The position numbers and the translations under genes were made by a program. 64,000 nucleotides of DNA from Ruania alkalisoli (GTDB taxonomy: Bacteria > Actinomycetota > Actinomycetes > Actinomycetales > Beutenbergiaceae). Positions 55,270 to 64,000 of this stretch are shown here, piece after piece. How positions within the stretch are numbered: position 1 is the stretch's first letter; each line of letters begins with the position of its first letter. The stretch is from positions 2,389,581-2,453,580 of the forward strand of contig NZ_CP063169.1 in the NCBI RefSeq assembly GCF_014960965.1, in the 5' to 3' direction. The notes under the pieces are model-generated. The model ran no database searches, was not told where the DNA came from, and was given only the letters and a program-made list of their open reading frames with translations.

Positions 55270-56493
55270 TCAGGAGCCGGGAATCGAGTCTGGTCCCGGA
55301 CCAGGCGCAGGGGACTGATCGGGCCGTGGGGAGTCAGCGGCCGCGCCGGTCTCGGTGCTCGGTGCCGTCCGGACCAGTGCCGCGGCAAGGGCGGTAGTGG
55401 CGGGGATCGCGAGCACCAGCCCGATCGAGGAGACCAAGGTGCGTACGACCTCCTCGGCGATCTCGCCCGCCGTCAGGGTGCTGCCCAGCGGGCGGTCGTA
55501 GAGCATGACGATCAGCAGCGTCGGCAATGCCGTGCCAACATAGGCGAAGGCCAGCGTGTACACGGTCGAGGCGATGTGGTCCCTGCCGATACGCATGGCA
55601 CGCCGGAACACCCGCAGCCGGGAGTCCTTGGGCGAGGCCGCATGGAGCTCCCACACCGCAGAGGCCTGGGTGATGGTGACATCGTTGAGCGCGCCGAGAC
55701 CGGCGATCACGATCCCGCACAGCAGGAGATCGCGCAGGCCGACTCCGGGCAGCATCGCGTTCAGCATGATCGACGTCTCCGAACCCACACCGCTGAGCTC
55801 GGCTGCCGCCGTGGCCCAGCCGGCGAGCCCAGTCGTGATCGCGAGACCAGCGAAGGTACCCAGGAGAGCAGTCGTGGTACGGATCGAGACGCCGTGCGCG
55901 AGGTAGACCGCCACGAACATCATGGCGCTCGCCCCGACCAGGGTGACCAGCAACGGCGATTCACCGCTCATCAGCGCAGGTACCAGGAAGACGACGACCA
56001 CCGCCATGGATAGCAGCAGACCCAGGATCGCCATGAGCCCCCGCACCCGCGCGACGGCGAGCACGAGCAGTCCATAGACGACGGCGAGGAGGATCAGTGG
56101 CGTCCCACGCACGAAGTCGACGAAGACGTAGGGACTGCCCGAACCCAGCGCACTCGCCGTGAAGAAGACCCGGATGTGGTCGCCGGTGTCGATGCCGGCA
56201 GCGTAGATCTCAGGAGCGACCTGCACTGGCACCACGTCACCACTGCCGTCGTGCAGCTCCGCCCGGATCTCCTGGCCGACCTCTCCGGTCACCTCCACCA
56301 CGGTGGCATCGGCGAAGTTCGGGCCATCGACCGGGTTGGGCTGCGACCCGACAGGTGACTGACCGCTGGGCCAGAGCAGCACCAGGCCGACCAGCGTGCC
56401 GATCAGTAGCGGAAGCGTGATCGCCAGCAGGATGCGCCGCGCACGCCGGGCTTCCCGCCCGCCGAGCGCGACCGACCCGTGGTGGTGGCCCAC
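55270..56493 (-). CDS. YibE/F family membrane protein
   Basis: 407 residues with about eight membrane helices. YibE/F proteins are widespread in Gram-positive bacteria and have no firmly known substrate. Parts: a short cytoplasmic start MGHHHGSV with a His run, one helix, an extracytoplasmic beta domain (about 55-130: ATVVEVTGEVGQEIRAELHDGSGDVVPVQV) and then the multi-helix YibE/F core with GLGALNDVTITQASAVWEL. It starts 6 bases after glyS, so the two are likely co-transcribed. A zinc operon lies on the other side of glyS, but no direct link is visible. Confidence 0.88.
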   Translation of the reverse strand: MGHHHGSVALGGREARRARRILLAITLPLLIGTLVGLVLLWPSGQSPVGSQPNPVDGPNFADATVVEVTGEVGQEIRAELHDGSGDVVPVQVAPEIYAAGIDTGDHIRVFFTASALGSGSPYVFVDFVRGTPLILLAVVYGLLVLAVARVRGLMAILGLLLSMAVVVVFLVPALMSGESPLLVTLVGASAMMFVAVYLAHGVSIRTTTALLGTFAGLAITTGLAGWATAAAELSGVGSETSIMLNAMLPGVGLRDLLLCGIVIAGLGALNDVTITQASAVWELHAASPKDSRLRVFRRAMRIGRDHIASTVYTLAFAYVGTALPTLLIVMLYDRPLGSTLTAGEIAEEVVRTLVSSIGLVLAIPATTALAAALVRTAPSTETGAAADSPRPDQSPAPGPGPDSIPGS

Positions 56494-56499
56494 GGGAAG

Positions 56500-57888
<1,389 letters not shown>

Positions 57889-58030
57889 GGTTTCACTCCT
57901 GGGTCGGCGGGCCTCACGCCGCAGGTGGTGCTGGGCGTGACTCCAGCACAGGCTACCGGCCCGGGGCACGCCGGCGTCGACACCTCCCCTGCCCACGGGT
58001 GGTGAAGACTGTGGTCCTCGCCACGGTGCT

Positions 58031-58067
58031 TTGACACCCCACATCGGCAGAGTGAGAATCGTTTGCA
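58031..58067 (+). promoter_or_regulatory. Zur-controlled promoter of the zinc operon
   Basis: TTGACA (58031-58036), a 17-base spacer and GAGAAT (58054-58059) form the promoter. TGAGAATCGTTTGCA (58053-58067) matches the actinobacterial Zur box TGAAAATCATTTTCA at 12 of 15 positions and covers the -10 box and the start point. Transcription should begin at or beside the ATG at 58067. Confidence 0.8.
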
Positions 58068-59035
58068 TGAGACGTCGCACCCTCCCCGTCGTGGCCGCCG
58101 TCGGCGTGCTCGCACTCACCGCCTGCACAGCCGCGGGCGAGGATGCCTCCCGCGACGAACCCGGGGAGGAATTGGTGCGCGTCGTCGCGTCGTTCTACCC
58201 ACTCCAGTTCGTCGCTGAGCAGGTCGCGGGTGAGCGTGCGGCGGTCCAGAACCTCACCCCGGCCGGCGCTGAGCCGCACGACCTGGAACTGAGCCCGGTC
58301 GACGTCCTGGATCTGGAGGACGCCGATCTCGTTCTCACCCTCTCGGGTTTCCAGCCTGCGCTGGACGATGCACTCGCCGAGGTGAGCGGACCGGTTGTCC
58401 TCAACACTGCCGAGGAAGCCGAGCACGAGCACCCCGAGCCTGACGACAGTGCCGATGATGGGCACACCGACGAGGAGCACAGCGAGGACGAGCACAGCGA
58501 CGACGAGCACGATCATGCCGGTGGCGACCCGCACTTCTGGCTCGACCCGACCCGCCTGGCGCATGTGGCCGACGAGGTCGCCGAGGCGCTCACCGAGCTC
58601 GACCCGGACAGCGCCGACACGTACCGCACCAACGCGGATGCGCTCACAACACAGCTGTCAACTCTCGACACCGAGTTCACCACAAGTCTGACCGGGTGCG
58701 AGCAGGACGTCATCGTCGTCAGCCATGAGGCCTTCGGCTACTTGGCGGACCGCTATGGGCTGACCCAGGTCGGGCTGGCAGGTATCGACCCCGATGCCGA
58801 GCCCTCCCCCGCGCGCCTGCAGGAGATCCGCGACGTCGTCGAAGACGAGGACGTCGGAACGATCTTCACCGAGTCACTCGTGAACCCGGACGTCGCCGAG
58901 GCGCTTGCCGCCGAACTCGGTATCGACGTGGCCATGCTCGACCCTCTCGAAGGGCTCAGTGATCCCTCCGGGGACTACCTGAGCGTGATGCGCCAGAACC
59001 TTCAGACGCTGCGCGAGTCGCTGGGGTGCGCATGA
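58067..59035 (+). CDS. znuA: Zinc ABC transporter substrate-binding lipoprotein
   Basis: 322 residues. Captures zinc outside the membrane. The signal sequence ends in the lipobox LTAC with Cys20. Metal ligands: His71 (AEPHDLELS), His156 (DPHFWLD), the His in VVSHEAFGY and a late acidic residue. Between them (116-151) is a disordered loop very rich in His, Asp and Glu ([18 protein letters not shown]), typical of zinc-specific rather than manganese-specific proteins. The ATG at 58067 is the only start giving a lipoprotein signal. It overlaps znuC by 4 bases. Confidence 0.94.
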   Translation: MRRRTLPVVAAVGVLALTACTAAGEDASRDEPGEELVRVVASFYPLQFVAEQVAGERAAVQNLTPAGAEPHDLELSPVDVLDLEDADLVLTLSGFQPALDDALAEVSGPVVLNTAEEAEHEHPEPDDSADDGHTDEEHSEDEHSDDEHDHAGGDPHFWLDPTRLAHVADEVAEALTELDPDSADTYRTNADALTTQLSTLDTEFTTSLTGCEQDVIVVSHEAFGYLADRYGLTQVGLAGIDPDAEPSPARLQEIRDVVEDEDVGTIFTESLVNPDVAEALAAELGIDVAMLDPLEGLSDPSGDYLSVMRQNLQTLRESLGCA

Positions 59036-59841
59036 CAGGGGACGCGCCGGCGCCGGACAGTGACCCGGACAGTGACACCGTGATCGCCGCCACGGGCCTC
59101 GAGGTCGACTACGGCCGCGGTCGCGTCCTGCGTGGCGTCGACCTGCACGTCAGCGCCGGGGAGAGCCTGGCACTGTTGGGCGCGAACGGGTCCGGCAAAT
59201 CGACGACGATGCGTGCGCTCCTCGGAATGGCGCCACTGACCGCCGGTGAGGTCCGGCTGTTCGGCGCCACCGTACGAGACTCCGGAGCAGTGCCGTGGCA
59301 CCGCATCGGTTACGTTCCGCAACACCGGCCAGCCCCCACGGGACTGCCGGCCACCGCCCTGGAGGTCGTCCTTACGGGACTGTTGCAACGCCGTCGGCTC
59401 TGGTTGCCCCGCGGAGCCCGCGGCCACGCGCTGGAGGCGCTGGACGCCGTCGGGATGGCAGAACGGGCCGACAGGGCGATGCACGAGCTGTCCGGTGGCC
59501 AGCAACAGCGCGTGAGCATCGCCCGCGCCCTGGTGCGCACCCCTGACCTGTTGGTGCTGGATGAACCGGTCGCCGGTGTCGACACCCCCACCCAGCAGGC
59601 CTTCGCGCGGGTGCTGACCGAACTGCACGCGAACGGCACCACGGTGGTGGTGGTGCTGCACGAGATCGGAGAGCTACGCACCCTGCTCCAGCGCGCGGTC
59701 GTTCTCCGGCACGGCCGGGTGGTACACGACGGAGCACTACCCGAACCCGCGCCCGGTCACGCCGGACCCGAGCACGAGCACGTCCATGCCGACCACGGCG
59801 AACCGCCCACCGAACCCACGCTGCAACGGAGCCTGCCATGA
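59032..59841 (+). CDS. znuC: Zinc ABC transporter ATP-binding protein
   Basis: 269 residues. Walker A GANGSGKST, signature LSGGQQQRVSIARAL and Walker B LLVLDEPVAGVD are complete. The C-terminal tail is rich in His (HAGPEHEHVHADHGE), which may sense or buffer zinc in the cytosol. The ATG overlaps the znuA stop (ATGA), and the stop overlaps znuB the same way. Confidence 0.94.
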   Translation: MTGDAPAPDSDPDSDTVIAATGLEVDYGRGRVLRGVDLHVSAGESLALLGANGSGKSTTMRALLGMAPLTAGEVRLFGATVRDSGAVPWHRIGYVPQHRPAPTGLPATALEVVLTGLLQRRRLWLPRGARGHALEALDAVGMAERADRAMHELSGGQQQRVSIARALVRTPDLLVLDEPVAGVDTPTQQAFARVLTELHANGTTVVVVLHEIGELRTLLQRAVVLRHGRVVHDGALPEPAPGHAGPEHEHVHADHGEPPTEPTLQRSLP

Positions 59842-60746
59842 TCGACTGGTTCGCCCAGATCGGCGACGCGCTCACAAGCCCGTTACTGCAGCGCGCCCTC
59901 ATCGCCGCCCTGATCGTCGGTGCGACTGCCCCGGTCGTTGGCACCTACCTCGTGCAACGCCGCCTGTCCCTGCTCGGGGACGGTGTCGGGCACGTGGCCC
60001 TGACCGGTGTGGCGATGGGATGGCTCGTCGGTAGCTGGACCCACGCCGAACCGAACGACGCCTACGCGGTGGTGGGGGCCGTCGTCGCCGCCATCATCGG
60101 CGCGGTGCTGATCGAGGCGGTCTCCGCACGAGGTCGCACCAGTGGAGACGTGGCACTCGCCCTGTTGTTCTACGGGGGCATCGCCGGCGGTGTGGTCATC
60201 ATCAGCCTGGCAGGGGGAACGAACGCCAACCTGATGGCCTACCTGTTCGGTTCCCTCTCCACGGTCTCGACCGGTGACCTGGTGACGACGGCCGTCATGT
60301 CGGGACTGATCCTCGTCGTCGGGATCGGGCTGCGGACGGCACTGTTCGCCGTCAGCCACGACCCGGAATTCGCTCGCTCGTCCGGTCTTCCGGTGCGTGT
60401 GCTGACCATCCTGATCGCCATCGTCGCAGCGTTGACCGTAACGGTCTCGATGCGGGTGGTGGGGCTGTTGCTGGTCAGTGCGCTGATGATCGTCCCGGTC
60501 GCGATCGCCCAGCAGCTGACGTCGTCCTTCCGCCGAACCATGTCGGCGGCCATGGTCATCGGCGCCCTCGTGTGCGTGGGTGGACTGCTGATCACTTTCA
60601 CCGAACCTCTCGCCCCGGGCGCCACGATCGTGGTTCTCGCCGTGACCGTTTACGCTGGGGTGGCTACGGTACGAGCGGTCGTGCGACCGCGGCGGGTGCG
60701 TGCCGCCGATCCGCACCCGGACGTGGCCGATGACGTACATCTGTGA
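59838..60746 (+). CDS. znuB: Zinc ABC transporter permease
   Basis: 302 residues, about eight or nine membrane helices of the ABC-3 family. Motifs: VVGTYLVQRRLSLLGDGVGHVALTGVAMG near the start and VVGLLLVSALMIVPVAIAQQL. Forms the membrane channel for zinc with ZnuA and ZnuC. The start is coupled to the znuC stop by the ATGA overlap; zur follows after 15 bases. Confidence 0.94.
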   Translation: MIDWFAQIGDALTSPLLQRALIAALIVGATAPVVGTYLVQRRLSLLGDGVGHVALTGVAMGWLVGSWTHAEPNDAYAVVGAVVAAIIGAVLIEAVSARGRTSGDVALALLFYGGIAGGVVIISLAGGTNANLMAYLFGSLSTVSTGDLVTTAVMSGLILVVGIGLRTALFAVSHDPEFARSSGLPVRVLTILIAIVAALTVTVSMRVVGLLLVSALMIVPVAIAQQLTSSFRRTMSAAMVIGALVCVGGLLITFTEPLAPGATIVVLAVTVYAGVATVRAVVRPRRVRAADPHPDVADDVHL

Positions 60747-60761
60747 CAGGAGGAACTTGCG

Positions 60762-61166
60762 ATGCAGCGCATGACACGCCAGCGTGCGGCCGTGAGTGAC
60801 CTTCTCGCGGGGACCGACGACTTCCGCAGCGCCCAGCAGCTGCACGAGATGCTGAGGGACCGCGGCGAGGGCATCGGCCTGGCCACCGTGTACCGGACGG
60901 TGCAGGTGATGGCGGATAACGGCGACCTGGATGTGCTGCGCAACGCCGACGGCGAGTCGCTCTACCGGCAGTGCGCCTCTCGCGGTCACCATCACCACCT
61001 CGTGTGCCGGCGCTGCGGGGCCACCGTCGAGCTGGACGCGGCCAGTGTGGAGAAGTGGGCCGCGACCGTCGGCGCCCAGCACGGGTTCACCGCGGTCGAG
61101 CACACCGCAGAGCTGTTCGGGTTGTGCGCCGCGTGCACGGCGAGGCAGCAGAGCGAGGACTCATGA
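60762..61166 (+). CDS. zur: Zinc uptake regulator, Fur family
   Basis: 134 residues. Represses zinc uptake genes when zinc is bound. Winged helix at the N-terminus (FRSAQQLHEML...IGLATVYRTVQVMADNGDLDV), a His run HHHHLVC, and the structural zinc pairs Cys82/Cys85 (CRRC) and Cys122/Cys125 (CAAC). Good Shine-Dalgarno ACAGGAGG. As it sits in the operon whose promoter carries a Zur box, it should repress itself together with the transporter. The location separates it from iron Fur or peroxide PerR. Confidence 0.93.
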   Translation: MQRMTRQRAAVSDLLAGTDDFRSAQQLHEMLRDRGEGIGLATVYRTVQVMADNGDLDVLRNADGESLYRQCASRGHHHHLVCRRCGATVELDAASVEKWAATVGAQHGFTAVEHTAELFGLCAACTARQQSEDS

Positions 61167-61204
61167 TCGCGGTGGCATGCGCCATCGGCCGGTGGTGAGA
61201 ACGC

Positions 61205-61804
61205 GTGCCTGAGTTCCTGACCGGGTTTCCGTTCGCGCTGGTGCTGGCGTCCTTGTCGGCCGGAGCATGGTTGCGTGGCCAGTTGCTCTACTGGATCGGA
61301 CGGATTCCGACCGACCAGGCGCTGCGTCGCACCCACCCCGACCACGGCTGGCGCAAGCGGATCCACGACTGGCTCGCGGCCGGCGGCGCTGACGCGGGGA
61401 TCGTCGCCATCCGGCGCTGGGGGTTGGTCGCGGTTCCGCTGTGCTACGTCACGGTCGGATTCCAGTCGATGGTGCAGGCGGCAGCCGGAGTGCTGCGGAT
61501 CACCTGGTGGAAGTACGCCCTCGCGCAGATCCCGGGAGCCCTGGCCTGGGGGACGATCTACTCCACGATCGGATTCGCCGTGTGGGAGGCGGCGCTGGCC
61601 GCCGCCGCAGGGTCGCCCGTGGGGATCGGGGTCATCGTGGTGCTCGTGGCCGCAGGCGTGACAGCCCTCGTCATGCTCCGACGGCGGCGGGACCGGGTGG
61701 CTGCCATCCCAGCATCTGGATCTGTGGCCGGCACCCAGGAGGCCGTCGGCGACGACGTCCCCGCTGCGGACGCTGCACTCGCGCCACGGCATGAGCACTC
61801 GTAG
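61205..61804 (+). CDS. VTT/DedA-like membrane protein
   Basis: 199 residues with four or five membrane helices and a reentrant-type Gly/Pro pattern (RRWGLVAVPLCYVTVGFQSMVQAAAGVLRITWWKYALAQIPGALAWGTIYSTIGFAVWEA) that matches the SNARE-associated/DedA (VTT) family. Such proteins are flippase-like; the substrate here is unknown. The C-terminal tail is soluble. The GTG at 61205 has only a weak GGTGAGA upstream. It lies 38 bases after zur and may be the last gene of the zinc operon. Confidence 0.82.
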   Translation: MPEFLTGFPFALVLASLSAGAWLRGQLLYWIGRIPTDQALRRTHPDHGWRKRIHDWLAAGGADAGIVAIRRWGLVAVPLCYVTVGFQSMVQAAAGVLRITWWKYALAQIPGALAWGTIYSTIGFAVWEAALAAAAGSPVGIGVIVVLVAAGVTALVMLRRRRDRVAAIPASGSVAGTQEAVGDDVPAADAALAPRHEHS

Positions 61805-61838
61805 CCTGCCGACCAGAGCATGCTCGCGAGCACGCGAA

Positions 61839-62630
61839 TCAGTGGGACGCGGTGGGAGTGTCGACCGCTCCGCCGTACCGCCGGTCGCGGCTGGCGTAGA
61901 TCTGGGCCGCCTCCCACAGATCCCGGCGGTCGCAGTCCGGCCACGGCTTGTCGATGAAGACCATCTCGGCATAGGCGGACTGCCACAGCAGGAAGTTCGA
62001 GGTGCGCTGCTCGCCGGAGGTGCGCATCAGGAGGTCCACGTCCGGCATATCGGGTTCATCGAGGTAACGCGCGACGGTCTTCTCGGTGATGCGCTCGGGA
62101 TCGAGCCGTCCGGCGGCGACCTCCCGGCCGATGGCGCGGGCCGCGTCGGCAATCTCGGCACGGCCACCGTAGTTCACGCACATCGTCAGGGTGCAGGTGG
62201 TGTTGCCTGCCGTCAGCCATTCGGCCTCCTCAAGCTCGTTGATCACCGAGCGCCACAGCTTCGGACGGCGGCCAGCCCACCGGACGCGCACTCCCCAGGC
62301 GTTCATCTGGTCGCGCCGACGGCGCAGGACATCCCGGTTGAATCCCATCAGGAAGCGCACCTCGGCCGGGGAGCGCTTCCAGTTCTCGGTAGAGAAGGCG
62401 TAGGCGCTGATGTGACCGATACCCAGCTCGATCGCACCAGCGACCACATCCAGCAGCACGGCTTCGCCGGCGGCGTGGCCCTCGTTCCGGGAGAGCCCGC
62501 GGGCGTTGGCCCAGCGGCCGTTGCCGTCCATCACGATGGCGACATGCTGTGGCACGAGCTGAGCGGGCAGCTGCGGTGGGCGCGCACCCGAGGGATGCTC
62601 CGGTGGGGGTATAGGAGGGCCGGACGCCAT
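61839..62630 (-). CDS. uppS: Isoprenyl transferase (undecaprenyl/decaprenyl diphosphate synthase)
   Basis: 263 residues. Makes the long-chain cis-polyprenyl diphosphate carrier for cell wall synthesis. The catalytic Asp35 is in [13 protein letters not shown]; further motifs are [33 protein letters not shown] and the C-terminal [24 protein letters not shown]. The ATG overlaps the recO stop (ATGA). Order recO-uppS on one message is common in actinobacteria. Confidence 0.95.
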   Translation of the reverse strand: MASGPPIPPPEHPSGARPPQLPAQLVPQHVAIVMDGNGRWANARGLSRNEGHAAGEAVLLDVVAGAIELGIGHISAYAFSTENWKRSPAEVRFLMGFNRDVLRRRRDQMNAWGVRVRWAGRRPKLWRSVINELEEAEWLTAGNTTCTLTMCVNYGGRAEIADAARAIGREVAAGRLDPERITEKTVARYLDEPDMPDVDLLMRTSGEQRTSNFLLWQSAYAEMVFIDKPWPDCDRRDLWEAAQIYASRDRRYGGAVDTPTASH

Positions 62631-63361
62631 CAGGCGCGCTCCACGTGCCGCAACGAACGCAACTGCCGCTCCAAGTGCCACTGTGTATATACCGCCACCA
62701 GGCCCGACGCCTCCCGTCTGTGCTTCTCCTCGCTCGCCTCGGCGCTCGCCCACTCCCCTGCCAGCAACGCGCCCAGCAGCGCGAAAGTCTCGGGCGCGGG
62801 GGAAGCGGCTCCGGGTGGCCGGCACCCCATGCAGACCGCGCCACCCACGGGAGCCGAGAAGGCGCGGTGCGGCCCGGATTCGCCACACCGGGCACACTCA
62901 GTGAACGAGGGCGCCCATCCCCCGACGGCGAGGGCACGCAACAGGTAGGAGTCCAGGACCAGCGTGGCCGGGTGCCGACGATCGGCCAGTGCGCGCAGCG
63001 CCCCCGCCAGGAGCAGGTACTGCTGCGTCGCCGGCTCACCGGGCACCTCGGTCAGCCGATCGGCGGTCTCCGCCATCGCGGTGGCCGTGGTGAACAGACT
63101 GTAGTCGGAGCCGAGGGCGCGCCCGTGCGGAGCGAGGGTGTCCACCTGGGTGATCACGTCGAGCGAGCGACCGGCGTACAGCTGCACGTCGATCACCGCG
63201 AAGGGTTCGAGCCGGGCACCGAACTTGGAGGACGTACGCCGCACCCCCTTGGCCACTGCCCGCACCTGCCCGTAGTTGCGCGTGAGCAGCGTGACGATCC
63301 GGTCGGCTTCACCCAGCTTGTGGGTGCGCAGCACGATCGCCTCGTCCCGGTAGAGCTTCAC
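62630..63361 (-). CDS. recO: DNA repair protein RecO
   Basis: 243 residues. Loads RecA in the RecFOR pathway and anneals single strands. N-terminal OB fold ([40 protein letters not shown]), a helical middle part and a zinc motif CARCGESG...CMGC. The GTG at 63361 ([11 protein letters not shown]) is chosen by the family N-terminus; longer versions extend into the intergenic region. uppS follows with overlap. Confidence 0.93.
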   Translation of the reverse strand: MKLYRDEAIVLRTHKLGEADRIVTLLTRNYGQVRAVAKGVRRTSSKFGARLEPFAVIDVQLYAGRSLDVITQVDTLAPHGRALGSDYSLFTTATAMAETADRLTEVPGEPATQQYLLLAGALRALADRRHPATLVLDSYLLRALAVGGWAPSFTECARCGESGPHRAFSAPVGGAVCMGCRPPGAASPAPETFALLGALLAGEWASAEASEEKHRREASGLVAVYTQWHLERQLRSLRHVERA

Positions 63362-63481
63362 CGAGCCATTGTCTCCCACGACGGCGCGGAGAAGGATCTC
63401 CCGCGCCGCGAGATGCCTTCCCGATGCACCTCTATCCACAACCCCCACCACGAAAAATCATTGCTATTCTGCCGAAGACTC

Positions 63482-63510
63482 TTGCTCTTATCGAACTTTT
63501 GTTCTAGATT
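63482..63510 (+). promoter_or_regulatory. LexA-controlled (SOS) promoter of the DUF222 gene
   Basis: TTGCTC (63482-63487), 17 bases, TAGATT (63505-63510) form a promoter. Between and over them lies TCGAACTTTTGTTCTA (63491-63506), which differs at one position from the actinobacterial SOS box TCGAAC-N4-GTTCGA. Repressor bound here would block the promoter. The surrounding 70 bases are unusually AT-rich for this genome. Confidence 0.75.
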
Positions 63511-63569
63511 CGAGTGAGGTCAAAGCGAACGGAAACCGAGCCTGAACGAGTCGTCGCAGGGGGGTGAGC

Positions 63570-64000
63570 ATGACAGTCATCGACGGTACGCAGCGGACCA
63601 CAGACCAGTCCGGTGTGGAGACGGTGCTCGCCCAGATCAGCACCGAGTTGGACCGGCTGCTGGAGGCAGACCTCCACCAGCTGGACTCCTCGAGGTTGCG
63701 GGGGGTCGTCGAGCACGTCGAACAGGTCCAGCGCCGGGTAGAGGCCGTCACCAACCGGGTGATGAGGACCGTCGAGGCCGACGGCGTCTGGTCGCTGCAT
63801 GGCCATCGCAGCCTGACGACGTGGTGGGCCGACGCGACCGGACGACGCAAGGCACCGACCGCCGCACGGCTGCGGACCGCGCAGCGACTCGCCGCCCACC
63901 TCCCCCTCACCGAGGCCGCAGCATCATCCGGGGAGATCAGCATCGACCACGCGACACTCCTGGCCCGGGAGGCGACGAAGAACCCCGTTCTCCTCGAGCA
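63570..64000 (+). CDS. DUF222 / HNH endonuclease (13E12-type), 3' end outside window
   Basis: 143 residues visible; the frame is open to the window edge. The start ATG follows GGGGGGTGAGC. The visible part (ETVLAQISTELDRLL, RLRGVVEHVEQVQRRVEAVTNRVMRTVEADGVWSLHGHRSLTTWWADATGRRK, LPLTEAAASSGEISIDHATLLA) is the DUF222 domain, which normally precedes an HNH nuclease domain, as in the 13E12 repeat family of mycobacteria. These genes occur in many dispersed copies in actinobacteria and their role is unsettled. An SOS box sits in its promoter, as known for mycobacterial relatives. Confidence 0.85.
   Translation, partial: MTVIDGTQRTTDQSGVETVLAQISTELDRLLEADLHQLDSSRLRGVVEHVEQVQRRVEAVTNRVMRTVEADGVWSLHGHRSLTTWWADATGRRKAPTAARLRTAQRLAAHLPLTEAAASSGEISIDHATLLAREATKNPVLLE

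Noticed and set aside
61821-61832. TGCTCGCGAGCA palindrome between the VTT gene and uppS
   Set aside because: A 12-base perfect palindrome with no loop in a 34-base convergent gap; expected often enough in a GC-rich genome and not stable as a terminator.

Overview
The window is a piece of a high-GC actinobacterial chromosome. Markers are mshA (mycothiol), a polyphosphate glucokinase, a homodimeric aceE with a DUF3052 neighbour, a PucR-type fatty-acid regulator in front of fabD-fabH-acpP-fabF, DUF3145, a G/K-type phosphofructokinase and the glnE-glnA2-nadE-panB neighbourhood. Many start codons look leaderless, as is common in this phylum. I would place it among the Micrococcales, but the genus cannot be read from these genes alone. 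Nearly everything is ordinary core genome; the left edge and the right edge carry accessory material.

Left edge (1-4720): the end of a Wadjet anti-plasmid operon, with jetC cut by the window and jetD complete, followed by about 720 bases without a gene that hold a long hairpin and phased direct repeats. 4.7-10.5 kb: secreted glycan breakdown, with a NagZ-type glycosidase next to a NamZ exo-muramidase (peptidoglycan salvage pair) and a convergent family 8 polysaccharide lyase. 10.6-20.2 kb: nitrogen and cofactor genes (glnE, glnA2, nadE, panB), a secreted cell-wall amidase and ppgK. 20.2-27 kb: an intergenic palindrome, RNase P RNA on the minus strand, yaaA, an overlapping run nif3 / coiled-coil protein / phosphatase / DUF1353, an unrecognised 590-residue protein and tRNA-Val.

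27-38.3 kb: a GDPD / peroxiredoxin / DUF3052 operon divergent from aceE, then fasR and the type II fatty acid operon with visible operators and hairpins. 38.4-47 kb: def, a proline-rich membrane protein, an arabinofuranosidase with a LacI-like operator, the fused isobutyryl-CoA mutase icmF, and pfkA. 47-58 kb: a tandem 10-base repeat, tRNA-Asn, a CAU-anticodon tRNA whose 3' end is antisense to the end of mshA, a second proline-rich membrane protein, dnaG, dgt, dusB, a second copy of the intergenic palindrome, yibE and glyS. 58-61.8 kb: a zinc uptake operon znuA-znuC-znuB-zur plus a membrane protein, driven by a promoter with a Zur box across it. 61.8-64 kb: uppS and recO, then the start of a DUF222/HNH (13E12-type) gene behind a promoter with a LexA box.

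The strongest observations beyond gene naming are: the Wadjet fragment and its non-coding flank; two matching 17-base palindromes in front of fasR and fabD; Zur and LexA boxes inside their promoters; a family of about 50-base palindromes; a tRNA/mshA antisense overlap; a zinc-ribbon family protein that has lost every cysteine; a glutamine synthetase without the adenylylation tyrosine beside the adenylyltransferase; and at least ten genes with a TANNNT-like box 6-7 bases before the start codon and no Shine-Dalgarno sequence. I did not find a clearly new multi-gene system.
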